Source: JAHBNG01 sp039028975 (GTDB lineage Bacteria > Chloroflexota > Anaerolineae > Caldilineales > Caldilineaceae). From it: a stretch of 47,100 nucleotides of DNA. Both the position numbers and the translations under genes were made by a program. Positions 16,775-26,100 of this stretch are shown here, piece by piece (within the stretch, counting starts at the first letter, position 1; the number at the start of each line of letters is the position of its first letter). A model generated the notes under the pieces. That model was given only the letters and a program-made list of their open reading frames with translations, had not been told where the DNA came from and did no database searches. The stretch spans positions 1 to 47,100 of the forward strand of contig JBCCHB010000136.1 in assembly GCA_039028975.1 (NCBI GenBank), given 5' to 3'.

Positions 16775-16890
16775 GCGTTACGGCTGGCTTACGCCTGAAT
16801 AGCCAGCACGTCCGGTAGCGACATCGGATGGTAAACGCTCGTGGACGGCGTGTATGCCTCATTATTTGAGCAGTGCCGGATGAAGCGAGT
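16775..16890 (+). promoter_or_regulatory. Candidate structured 5' leader RNA of nrdJ
   Basis: GC-rich sequence appears abruptly after an AT-rich stretch and contains nested pairings: GCGTTA (16775) with AACGC (16834), GCTGGC (16783-16788) with GCCAGC (16802-16807), and TCCG (16811) with CGGA (16825). CGTCC (16809-16813) with GGACG (16843-16847) is an alternative to these. CGGATG recurs at 16825 and 16877. It ends about 50 bases before the nrdJ ATG. The conserved B12-box sequence of classic cobalamin riboswitches is not recognisable. Upstream of a B12-dependent enzyme, a cofactor- or nucleotide-sensing RNA is plausible but unproven. Confidence 0.4.
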
Positions 16891-16938
16891 GCTCTCATAA
16901 AAGTGATCATAATCAATCACGAAAGGAATAGCAGCAAC

Positions 16939-19900
16939 ATGTCAAGTAAATTGGCAGCGAATGGTTCTCACATGGCTGTGCTAGAGCCCACTGTCTCACA
17001 ACCCAATTCCCAAACGACCTATACGGTTTTTGAACATATTAAAGGCGAGCGGGAGCAGATTATTGCTCCAGAGTATGCAAGCGATGAAAAAATTGCTTTG
17101 AGCGAGAATAGTACAAAGGTCCTAGAACGTCGATATCTTCGTAAAGATTTGAATGGTGCTCTACTTGAAACACCTGCGGGCATGTTTTACCGTGTAGCCC
17201 ATCACGTTGCCCAAATTGAAGAGGAACATGGCGGAGACGCCCAGGGGATGGCACAAACTTTCTATGACTTAATGACAGAGCGTCGCTTTTTTCCAAATAG
17301 CCCAACCTTCACCGGAGCGGGTACGCCACTTGGACAATTAGCGGCCTGTTTCGTCTTGCCTATCTCCGATGATATGGGTAAAGAGAATGATGGGATCTTT
17401 AGCACACTCCGCGTTGCGGCTCTCATTCAGCAGACGGGCGGTGGAAATGGGTTTGCCTTTAGTCGTCTCCGCCCCAAAGGGGACATTGTTCACGCATCGT
17501 CTGGCCAGGCGACAGGCCCTGTGGGTTTCCTGCGGGTCTATGACCAGGCATTCGGTGAAGTTGCTCAAGGTGGCACTCGCCGAGGTGCTAACATGGCCGT
17601 ATTGCGGGTCGATCATCCTGATATCGAAGATTTTATCACCTGTAAGGCAGAAGAAGGAAGTATCTCTAACTTCAACATTTCTGTTGCCATTACAGATGAG
17701 TTTATGAGGGCAGTGAAAGACGACACACCATTTGACTTGCGAAATCCCCGTACTCATGAAGTGTGGAAGACAGTACAAGCCAAAGAGCTCTTTGAAAAAA
17801 TTATCAAGTATGCCCACCACAATGGTGAGCCCGGCGCGCTCTTTATTGACAAGGCCAATGAGAGCAACCCAGTCCCCCATCTTTATGATCTCGAAGCTAC
17901 AAATCCATGTGTGACTGGCGAGACATGGATTTACACCAGTTCAGGCCTACGCAAAGCCCAGGATCTGTTTGACTCACAGGAAAATGTTGAAATTGTCCTG
18001 GATAGTCGATTTGGAGAAGAGTATACCCTGTCAAATGCTTCTCCTGTTTTCTATACTGGTGATAAACTTGTCTATCGCCTCAAAACTCGAGAAGGTTACG
18101 AAGTAGATGCAACGGGCGATCATCGAATTATGACAACCAAGGGCTGGGTCGAGCTTTCCAACTTGCAAGAAGGCGAAAAAGTTCACATTCTGAATCAGAA
18201 AGGGGGCTTCGGCACAGAAGGCAATCTTCCCTTGGGCCGAACTATAGGCTGGTTGATGGGGGACGGGACATTTAATATGGCTGAAGGGGCCGCATTGATG
18301 TTTTTTGGTGAAGAGCAATCCTTGGCCCCTCTATTTGCTTCATACGTGAATGAGATTGTTGGCCCGGAACAACATAACAACCAGTTTGCCCCAACCCGTA
18401 CCTACCCCGTTGGCGTTCAAGAAATATCGCAACGCAATGAAACCCGAGTTGTCTCGACGCGACTTAAGGAGCAGATGAGTCAATTGGGTTTTCGTGGCAA
18501 AGAGGCCGTGCCTCAGATTGTTTTCACGGGGACAGAAGAGATGCAGCGCGGCTTTCTACAAGGAATTTTTTCTGCCGATGGAACTGTGCTAGATAATGTG
18601 AATAAAGGGGTCAATGTACGGTTGTGGTCTATCAAAGGCGATTTACTGAAAGAGATCCAGCAGTTGCTGCTTAACTTTGGCATTGCTAGCAAAATTTATT
18701 TAGATCGTAAAAAAGCTGGTACCAAGGCAATGCCAGACGGCAAAGGCGGCTATAAAGAGTATTTCGTTCAGGCCGGTCATGAGCTTGTTATCTCAAAAAG
18801 TAACCTGCTGACATTCCAAAAAGAGATTGATTTTCTTCAAGCAGATAAATCAGAGAAATTGGCCCATGCCCTTGAACGTTACGGCAACCGTGGTCCGTAC
18901 GCAGAGTACTTTGTTGCAACAGTTGATTCAGTCACTGAATTGGGTGTACAGCCGGTTTTTGATTTGACTGAGCCGTTGACCCATTCGTTTATAGCGAATG
19001 GCATTGTGGTTCATAATTGTGGCGAACAGTGGCTTGGGCCCTATGAAAATTGCTGCCTTGGCTCCATCAACCTTGCTGTTCACGTTACTGCAGACGAGAC
19101 GGGCAATGCTCAAGTTGACTGGGGTCTGCTCCGACGGAGCGTCGAAGAAAGTACCAACTTCCTAGATAACGTGGTCAGCGTCAATAAGTATGTTCCGGTA
19201 GTGCCAGCGGTTGCAGAAGCGGCCTATAGTGCTCGCCGGATCGGTCTAGGCATCATGGGGCTTGGCGATATGATGTACAAGCTCGGTGTGCGCTATGGCA
19301 GTGAAGAGGGGCAAGAATTTTCTGCCCAGGTGATGGAATTTGTTCGCTTCCACTGCATGAAAAAGAGTATTGAGTTGGCCAAAGAACGAGATCCATTCGT
19401 ATCCTTTGATGGAAGCATCTATGATGCCAAACAGCCTGGAGGTATGAAGTGGCAACCACCTCAGTCGGTAATTCCCTATTCTCGTAACTGGAGCCGCCCA
19501 TCACTGGATTGGAATGCCATTACAGATGGCATCACAGAGCATGGCCTTCGTAATGCGGCCCAAACTACTGTTGCCCCCACAGGAACAATTGCTACCGTCT
19601 GTGGCTGTGAAGGATATGGTTGTGAACCGGTCTTCGCATTGGGATATATTCGCCACTTCAAAGACGGAGACAAAGATGTGGAGTTGCCTTATACCAGCCC
19701 TCTCTTTGAATATGCACTCAACCAGACGGACTTAAGTGAAGCACGTAAGGAAGAGATCAAACAGCATGTTGCGTTGCACGGTAACTGCCAAGATATAGAG
19801 GGCTTACCAGAAGCGATACGGCACACCTTTGTGGTCAGCAGTGACATTTCAGCAGAAAAGCATGTACGAATGCAGGCAGCTATTCAGGCGTTTGTGGATA

Positions 19901-20739
19901 ACAGCATCTCTAAAACCTGTAATTTCTCTGAAGATGCCACAGAAAAAGATGTGGCTGATGCTTACAAATTAGCGTGGGAATTGGGCTGTAAGGGGCTCAC
20001 CGTCTATGTAACGGGTAGCCGGCAACAGGTTGTTCTGGAGACCAAAGCGACTCAGCAGAAAAAGGAAGCTGACGAATCGATCGAACAAGAGCAAAGCCAG
20101 GGGAGCGAACTGAATGGTCACAAACCGACGGCAGAGTTTATCAATGGTCAAAAGAGTCAGAATGGCCTGTCCAAGACTCATACACCAACAGCTTCTGCCA
20201 ACGGAACATCTAACTATCCGACCAATCCCATGTTAGCCAAGCGGCCTCGCCCCCATGCCTTACGTGGCAGTACCTATCGCAAACAAACGCCTTTGGGGAA
20301 CGCCTATGTAACTGTCAATAATGACGATCAAGATCAGCCCTTTGAAGTCTTTCTGAATGTGGGCAAGGCAGGGAGTGATGTGGCAGCTGTCAGTGAAGCC
20401 ATTGGCCGCTTGATTAGCCTAGTCTTGCGAATGCCAGGTAGCTTGGTCCCAGCAGAGCGAATGAAGTGGGTTATAGATGAACTGGCTAGCATTGGTAGTG
20501 GACGGCCACTGGGCTTTGGCCAAAACCGAGTGCGTAGCTTACCAGACGGTATTGCCCAAGTATTGGCTGAACATTTAAGCATGATTGAACCAGCCGAAAT
20601 AGACGAAATCGTAGAGCAGCTTGCTTTACCTATCTCCCAGCATGCCATCGGTGATATCTGTCCAGATTGTGGAGAAGCTACTTTTCTCAACATTGAAGGG
20701 TGTAAGAAGTGCCATGTATGTGGATATAGCGAGTGCTAA
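16939..20739 (+). CDS. nrdJ: Adenosylcobalamin-dependent (class II) ribonucleotide reductase NrdJ, intein-containing precursor
   Basis: The precursor reduces ribonucleotides to deoxyribonucleotides using B12 radical chemistry. Active-site blocks are present: NSPTFTGAGTPLGQLAACF with the first redox cysteine, TGGGNGFAFSRLRP, NPCGEQ (once the intein is removed), and PTGTIATVCGC. The C-terminus carries a TSCPD domain (about YVTVNNDDQDQPFEVFLNVG) and a zinc-binding CPDC...CKKC..C tail that also holds the reducible cysteines. A Ser/Asn/Gln-rich linker joins the catalytic part and TSCPD. I chose ATG 16939 because GAAAGGA precedes it; the frame is open to a GTG at 16873. Without the intein the protein is about 896 residues, a normal size. 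Splicing is required for activity because the intein splits the active-site motif. Confidence 0.96.
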   Translation: MSSKLAANGSHMAVLEPTVSQPNSQTTYTVFEHIKGEREQIIAPEYASDEKIALSENSTKVLERRYLRKDLNGALLETPAGMFYRVAHHVAQIEEEHGGDAQGMAQTFYDLMTERRFFPNSPTFTGAGTPLGQLAACFVLPISDDMGKENDGIFSTLRVAALIQQTGGGNGFAFSRLRPKGDIVHASSGQATGPVGFLRVYDQAFGEVAQGGTRRGANMAVLRVDHPDIEDFITCKAEEGSISNFNISVAITDEFMRAVKDDTPFDLRNPRTHEVWKTVQAKELFEKIIKYAHHNGEPGALFIDKANESNPVPHLYDLEATNPCVTGETWIYTSSGLRKAQDLFDSQENVEIVLDSRFGEEYTLSNASPVFYTGDKLVYRLKTREGYEVDATGDHRIMTTKGWVELSNLQEGEKVHILNQKGGFGTEGNLPLGRTIGWLMGDGTFNMAEGAALMFFGEEQSLAPLFASYVNEIVGPEQHNNQFAPTRTYPVGVQEISQRNETRVVSTRLKEQMSQLGFRGKEAVPQIVFTGTEEMQRGFLQGIFSADGTVLDNVNKGVNVRLWSIKGDLLKEIQQLLLNFGIASKIYLDRKKAGTKAMPDGKGGYKEYFVQAGHELVISKSNLLTFQKEIDFLQADKSEKLAHALERYGNRGPYAEYFVATVDSVTELGVQPVFDLTEPLTHSFIANGIVVHNCGEQWLGPYENCCLGSINLAVHVTADETGNAQVDWGLLRRSVEESTNFLDNVVSVNKYVPVVPAVAEAAYSARRIGLGIMGLGDMMYKLGVRYGSEEGQEFSAQVMEFVRFHCMKKSIELAKERDPFVSFDGSIYDAKQPGGMKWQPPQSVIPYSRNWSRPSLDWNAITDGITEHGLRNAAQTTVAPTGTIATVCGCEGYGCEPVFALGYIRHFKDGDKDVELPYTSPLFEYALNQTDLSEARKEEIKQHVALHGNCQDIEGLPEAIRHTFVVSSDISAEKHVRMQAAIQAFVDNSISKTCNFSEDATEKDVADAYKLAWELGCKGLTVYVTGSRQQVVLETKATQQKKEADESIEQEQSQGSELNGHKPTAEFINGQKSQNGLSKTHTPTASANGTSNYPTNPMLAKRPRPHALRGSTYRKQTPLGNAYVTVNNDDQDQPFEVFLNVGKAGSDVAAVSEAIGRLISLVLRMPGSLVPAERMKWVIDELASIGSGRPLGFGQNRVRSLPDGIAQVLAEHLSMIEPAEIDEIVEQLALPISQHAIGDICPDCGEATFLNIEGCKKCHVCGYSEC
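17908..19017 (+). mobile_element. Intein with LAGLIDADG homing endonuclease in NrdJ
   Basis: The insertion splits TNP/CGEQ. It begins with Cys (CVTGETWIYTSSG), has the block B-like GDHRIMTTKGWVEL, two LAGLIDADG-type motifs (TIGWLMGDGTF and LQGIFSADGTV), and ends THSFIANGIVVHN before Cys+1 of the C-extein. All splicing residues (Cys1, block B His, terminal His-Asn, Cys+1) are present, so it should splice. At 370 residues it is full length with an apparently intact endonuclease, so it may still be able to home. The site is a highly conserved active-site motif, as is usual for inteins. Confidence 0.95.
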
Positions 20740-20760
20740 GAGAATAAGGAATTAGCTGCT

Positions 20761-20799
20761 AACCAAAAAGCCCCGGCACAATGCCGGGGCTTTTTGGTT
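20761..20799. terminator. Bidirectional intrinsic terminator between nrdJ and nth
   Basis: A perfect 17-bp stem (20761-20777 with 20783-20799) encloses a 5-base loop. The GC-rich core GCCCCGGC is flanked by AAAAA on the left and TTTTT on the right, so it works on both strands. It separates the convergent nrdJ and nth genes. Confidence 0.95.
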
Positions 20800-20833
20800 A
20801 TGTCCCAAACAAAATAATGATTAACAAAATTCC

Positions 20834-21496
20834 TTAAACTTGGCTGGAAGGGCAAAGATGGTTGATGGTACATGCCGCACAGTTTGGCCGCCGAGCAATA
20901 CAGACTTTACGGCCATGCCAAATTAAGAGGTGTGAGAGGTCAACCCACTCCGTTTGAGGAGTAATTTGCATGAGATCCTTTTCGATCTTGACGGGATCAG
21001 ATTGAGTAGTCAACCCCAACAAATTGGAGATACGTTTGACGTGGGTATCGACCACAACACCGTCAGCAATTCCATACCAAACACCCAATACAACATTCGC
21101 TGTTTTGCGCGCCACACCCTTGAGCTTGAGCAGTTGCTTCATCTCGGAAGGGATCTCACCACCAAATTCATGGACAATCATCCGGCAGGCAGCCTGAATA
21201 TTCTTGGCTTTATTGCGGTAAAAGCCCGTTGAGCGAACAGCCTCTTCCAGTTCGGTAATATCTGCCTGGGCAAAAGCGACCGCGTCAGGATATTTCTCAA
21301 ATAGGGCAGGCGTCACTTTATTGACCCGCTCATCGGTGCATTGGGCAGAAAGAATGGTCGCAACAAGTAATTCGAGCGCATTCTTATGGTTCAATGCGCA
21401 CTCAGCATCGGGATAAGCCTCATGAAGCAACCGGATGATTTCTGCCAATCGTTCCTCTTGGGGTGATTTAAGAGTTACATCAGTCGATTTAATCAT
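20834..21496 (-). CDS. nth: Endonuclease III (DNA glycosylase/AP lyase)
   Basis: This 220-residue protein repairs oxidised pyrimidines: it removes the base and cuts the strand by beta-elimination. The helix-hairpin-helix LKLKGVARKTANVVLG supplies the catalytic K131; the catalytic aspartate is D150 in VVDTHVKRISNLLGL. The C-terminal 4Fe-4S cluster motif C-x6-C-x2-C-x5-C is complete (C199, C206, C209, C215). Length is typical (E. coli Nth has 211 residues). It lies 94 bases downstream of the phosphoribosyltransferase gene and may be read from the same transcript or its own promoter. Confidence 0.96.
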   Translation of the reverse strand: MIKSTDVTLKSPQEERLAEIIRLLHEAYPDAECALNHKNALELLVATILSAQCTDERVNKVTPALFEKYPDAVAFAQADITELEEAVRSTGFYRNKAKNIQAACRMIVHEFGGEIPSEMKQLLKLKGVARKTANVVLGVWYGIADGVVVDTHVKRISNLLGLTTQSDPVKIEKDLMQITPQTEWVDLSHLLIWHGRKVCIARRPNCAACTINHLCPSSQV

Positions 21497-21590
21497 AAGT
21501 GATTCGTGAATAGTGATTTGAGTCTGCGTGCAGCAACCTCGATAATGATAACTAGCTAACTAACCATGCAACCTTGCAGCCCTACCACCT

Positions 21591-22097
21591 TCACGAAAGC
21601 GGAATCTCTGGAAACGCTCGAATGCGATAATCTGAATCATCGATCCGTTGCCAGGGATAATGAATAAAGTCAGTAGTGATTTCACCATAACACTCTGGCT
21701 CTTCATCGGGAAATAGGCTGCGCGTCTGCTTCCAGTGCATCACGGCCACTTCGGGGAAACCACCGGCTGTCTCAATGCGACCCTTTACAGCCATAATGGT
21801 ACGTCCTTTAGACCATAAATTATCCACAATCAACACCTTGCGCCCTTCAATCAGAGATTCAGGTGGGAATTGGACAAACTTAGGCCAGCCCAAACGGGTG
21901 CCTCTGGTAGGATCCTCTGGGAAGGAGACGGCTGCCGTGAGAATATCTCGCATATCCAGGGCTTCGGCTATCATTCCCCCAGGGATAATGCCTCCTCGGG
22001 ATATGGCTAATATCAGATCGTAGGGTGTGTTCAGCTTAAAGATGATCTGGCTGATCAGCTCTTCTGTATCATGCCAGTCAAGATAGACGTTCTTCAT
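21591..22097 (-). CDS. Phosphoribosyltransferase (purine-type, type I fold)
   Basis: The 168-residue protein has the type I PRT layout: ILAISRGGIIPGGMIAEAL (about 29-47) carries the PPi loop SRGG, and the PRPP loop is KVLIVDNLWSKGRTI (87-101). The usual PRPP loop has two acidic residues and a Thr-Gly pair (VDDxxxTGxT); here the second acid is Asn and the Thr is Lys-type, so activity may be altered. It most resembles xanthine/hypoxanthine PRTs that return bases to nucleotides. It begins 5 bases after the stop of the upstream unknown gene, in a minus-strand operon with it and with the sppA group. Confidence 0.8.
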   Translation of the reverse strand: MKNVYLDWHDTEELISQIIFKLNTPYDLILAISRGGIIPGGMIAEALDMRDILTAAVSFPEDPTRGTRLGWPKFVQFPPESLIEGRKVLIVDNLWSKGRTIMAVKGRIETAGGFPEVAVMHWKQTRSLFPDEEPECYGEITTDFIHYPWQRIDDSDYRIRAFPEIPLS

Positions 22098-22102
22098 TGT
22101 TG

Positions 22103-23098
22103 TTAGGAATCTCCCTCATAGGTGTCTAGAACTGGCTCATAACGGCAGAGGCAGCCCCGGGTTGATGTACAGGCTTTATGGGGCAGTTCAGGAACTCGAA
22201 CTACCAGAAACTCTTGACCAACCGTTGCTTGACAATGGCTACAGGTTTGGCCATCAGGGTGAGATTGGATGCGAATCCGTCGTACATGATCCCCCCCTTT
22301 ACAGCGCTGCCAGGTCTCCTGATTATCCACATACAGAGCAAGCTGATATGCTTTCCAGTAAGCCATCTCCGCTACTGGTATTTCTGTCGCGGGTGGGTTC
22401 TTTTGGGAGGGTGTTTCACTACTGGGTACAAAGTTGTTAGACAGCTCTTGGCAAACGGAAGGTGGAATCTGCTCTACTTCAACAGGCCAATAGGCTCCCC
22501 AAAGGTGTTGTTCAGCGGCATAGAGTTTGAGCCATTCTACCGACTCTGCACCATAACCATTAAGCAGCCAGTGATCCAGATAGAGGAGCCGTCGAGTCAG
22601 CGCGCTGTGGCTCATTTGGGGTTCTGGCCCTGTCCATTTGGCTTCACCTAATGGGTAGCGGCTTTCATACTGGCGTCGCAACTCAAGCGCTTCGCCTGTA
22701 TCTCGGTCCTTCAACGCGGCCCGAACTTTGGGCATAATTTCTGCCCGTTCTTTTGCCAACCGAGCTTCATAGAGGGCAACAAAAGGTTGACTGGTTTCAG
22801 TTATTTGGTAGCTCAGTTCTTGGTAGCTATCTTGGTCCTTGTTCCCGCTTCTGCTTTGGCTACTGCTCCCGTTGTTTTCCAGGCTCAGCCACCCTTCCTG
22901 CACAAATCGTGCTAACATCTCTTCATATGGCTGAGGGAGCACTCGACTCCAACGCTGCTGGGTCAAAGTATCGTGGCTTGGAGCACCATCTTTAAACTCT
23001 AAGAGCAATTCGATCTGAGCACGATCCGCCATCTCGGAAGAGTGAGCCAGGGCCTCGCCATTAAGCTTTTTGCCAAAAAGTGATTTGAATAGATTCAT
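22103..23098 (-). CDS. Protein of unknown function with C-terminal Cys-rich motif
   Basis: I do not recognise this 331-residue protein. It has no signal peptide or membrane helix. The N-terminal 100 residues include short helices and a Gln/Ser/Asn-rich stretch (about 78-95). The middle is rich in Trp, Tyr and Glu (for example LLYLDHWLLNGYGAESVEWL). The C-terminus has a CSHC pair, then ELPHKACTSTRGCLCRYEP, which together could bind one zinc ion. The gene sits 3 bases from the 1082-residue membrane protein upstream and 5 bases from the phosphoribosyltransferase downstream, so it is inside an operon. A distant likeness of the Cys motif to phage minor head proteins was noted but is too weak to use. 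Confidence 0.75.
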   Translation of the reverse strand: MNLFKSLFGKKLNGEALAHSSEMADRAQIELLLEFKDGAPSHDTLTQQRWSRVLPQPYEEMLARFVQEGWLSLENNGSSSQSRSGNKDQDSYQELSYQITETSQPFVALYEARLAKERAEIMPKVRAALKDRDTGEALELRRQYESRYPLGEAKWTGPEPQMSHSALTRRLLYLDHWLLNGYGAESVEWLKLYAAEQHLWGAYWPVEVEQIPPSVCQELSNNFVPSSETPSQKNPPATEIPVAEMAYWKAYQLALYVDNQETWQRCKGGDHVRRIRIQSHPDGQTCSHCQATVGQEFLVVRVPELPHKACTSTRGCLCRYEPVLDTYEGDS

Positions 23099-23101
23099 AC
23101 G

Positions 23102-26100
23102 CTACTCTAAGACCCATGTCATCATGTTGTTGATAAGCTGTTCACTGTAATTATCTGGAAGCCACTGAACAGACATCCCCAGAACTAAGAGTCGTGCACC
23201 TGTCGATTCAGGCTCTTCATCCACAAGCACAAACATGAGCGGTTCGGCAGCATCATCACTCTCGGGGCCGCGGCGAAGGACAATGGTCAAAGATGGATTC
23301 TCCTCCGTATTGGCCTGGATCGGTGCCACATTGGGTATTCCCTCGGTCAAGCGAATTGGCTCTGCGGGGAAGCCTTCTACCAGTGCTGGAATATCTGCAG
23401 TTTTCTGTACATCCCCCAAGCTGGATGGTGGATCCTGGGTCTGGCCAAAGAAGGTATTTCGGCTGCTTATAGTAATCCGCCCACCTTCGTTTAAGTACTC
23501 AAAGATCGGATCCAGATCTGCAACGGTTGGGCCTCCTTCACTGTAGCCAGCACTGCTCCAGATAATCCAGTCATATCCCTTCAGGTCATCGCCCGTGGGT
23601 ACCCCGCTATCGGCAATGCTCCACAAGAAGGGCGCCGTACCCAAAGTCACCAAGGTGCTGATATAGAAATCGGCTTCGCTCACTTCGCCATCCGCAATAA
23701 CGTCATTGTCATCAATGACCAATATTTGAGCGGCTCCTGGTGCAACAGGCTGTCGGGTGGCGACTACAGTTGGTGTAGAAGCGGCTGTGGATGTGGTGGC
23801 AGGTGTAGCCGTTTCTCCGGTAGATGTGGCAAGCACGGCAGGTGTGGCAGTAGCCGTACTACCATTGTCGCCATTCGATCCGCTCGCAGTAGGCGACGGC
23901 CCAGGAGACATACTTCCTTGCGCATAGGGACATACTGCTTTGTTCTCCTCTAGTACACAATCACCGTAATCCCCTTCGAGCAGGCGTTTGAGGCCCGCTT
24001 CAATCGCATCATCATTTGGGCCAAGCACGGCGACCAGATGGCCTTGCTCATCTCGAGCAACTTGAAGCAGAACAACGGTCTCTGCCGCGGACAGTTGTAA
24101 GCCACTATCCGAGAGTAGATAGGCAGTAATGAGTGGTTTGGGCGTGGGGACAGGTGTCGCTGTTTGACTAATATCTATGCTTTGCGTAACCGGAGTAGCT
24201 GTGGTCAGCAACCCTGTCTCGGTGATAGAGGTTCCGCTGGTTAAATCTTCTGTATCGGTTAAAGTACTCGAATCTGTTAAAGTGCCTGTATCTGTCAAAT
24301 GATCTGTAGAGGCTATAGGAGAAATTTCTCTTCCCAAAACAAGGCCCAATACTGACTGAGTAAGGCGCTGGAAGCGTCTATTGCTGCCGAACTGAATCGA
24401 TTGCTCGCGGCTTTGTTGAGCAAGCTTATCCCCTTCTTGGAACAGCTCGGCGGTTGTAAGCAGCTCTGTAGCGGTGATCGATTCCCCTTCCGTAATAGAG
24501 ACGCTTGAGGTAATCGGCACGCTTAAGGTGATACCTTCTGTTCCGCTAATCGGCACCGACGAGGTCATTACCGCGGTGGCATCTAGGGAGACAGTTGGTG
24601 AGGGAACAATGACAGTTGAGGTAGCAGCTATAGTAACAGCCACAGTGGCTGTCGATATAGGAGTCGGCGAGGCTGTTGGCGTAACCGTAGGCGTGCTTGT
24701 AGGAATTGATGTTGGTGTAAAGGTTGGCGTAGGCGTTGGCGTTGGTGTCCTCGCCACATGAATCAGCGTGAATCCGGCATCAGCTAACAGCGTGGTCTCT
24801 TTACCTGCTGTTTCAAAATCTGCCAAGTAGATCAAGTCGCCAGTGGGTAGAGGTTCTGCCATCTTTTCTAGTTGTGAAGCAGGTGAAGTTGAGGGAGCAC
24901 CCGTTGGCGTTGGCGTAGAAGTTTGTGGAATAGTCGTTGATTGAGTGGTATCTCCCTGCGGGGCTTCTTGCTCACCTTCGTTACCGTTTCTACCATTGTT
25001 TCCAACATTATCCTCACTGGTCGTGTTGGTTAGGGTTTCACTTGCTGTAACAGATTCCTGTGCATCGGAACCAGCACTCATCGGCACTGAATTCCCTTGC
25101 TCGCTGGTTTCGACTGTAGTGGAAATTCTAGTGGAGTTTGTAATGGAGATTGTGTTACTCCGTCCGTTAGAGAAATCAGCCAGAATACGAGACGCAATAG
25201 GACCAGTCAATGAGCGAGTTGTACTAATAATTTGACCGTCTAGCAAGGGTGCGCTTTGGACTAACAGCAACTCGCGTCCACTACGGACCAGCTGCCTTTG
25301 CAATTGTGCACTTAGTCCAAGTAACTCTGCATCAACTGTATTCTCACTACCATAAACCAATGCCACTTCCTTGCCTAAAGAGCCAGGGAAGTCAGTTAAG
25401 GTATTGAGCCTCTTACCGCCGGCCAAAAAGTCAGCTACAAAATCGACCATGGCACGATTCTGAAAACGAGTGACAAAGGGTTCACTTAGCACATCAAAAT
25501 CACTCATGGCTAAGACTCGGCCTTCTGTCTCATTGGTCGGTAACCCGGCCACAGCCACTGTAGTGAAACCAGTAACGCCACTTTGTGCGCTACTCAGCGT
25601 CGTTTCACCGGAGATGATCTGGGGTGTAACCGAACCATTGATGCTACGCGCGCCATAGAAGACGATCTCTTTGTCCGCTAAATCGGCTGCTTGATCCAAA
25701 AATTGGCCTTGGAAGGTGTAGGTAAAGTTTTCATCGTTGCGTTCGGTATTGTAGAGGTAATCATCGGCAAAGACAATGCCAAAGGGATCACCCACATTGT
25801 TGATGTCTCGAGCCACGTCTCCAAAATTGTCAGGGTCACTAACAAGAAAGAGAAGCCCCCCATCAGCTACAAATTGGACGACTTGTTCAATCTCTTTGGG
25901 CGTCCAAAGAAAGAAGGGGCTGACGATAACCAATGCACTAGCGTTCTCAAGCTCTACGCTCAATTTGTCAGATTGGTCAGGAAAGTCCAAAAAGCTCTGA
26001 ATTTCCACAGGATCAATCCCTACAGGTAGCCAAAAGCGCATCCCCACGCCTCGTTGGGCCAAGGCCGAAGCTAGCGGCTGGAACTTGGTCCGATCTAGCC

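Noticed and set aside
22103..23098. Phage minor head protein
   Set aside because: Only the C-terminal Cys pattern is reminiscent; no other phage gene is near and the gene is embedded in an envelope/housekeeping operon.
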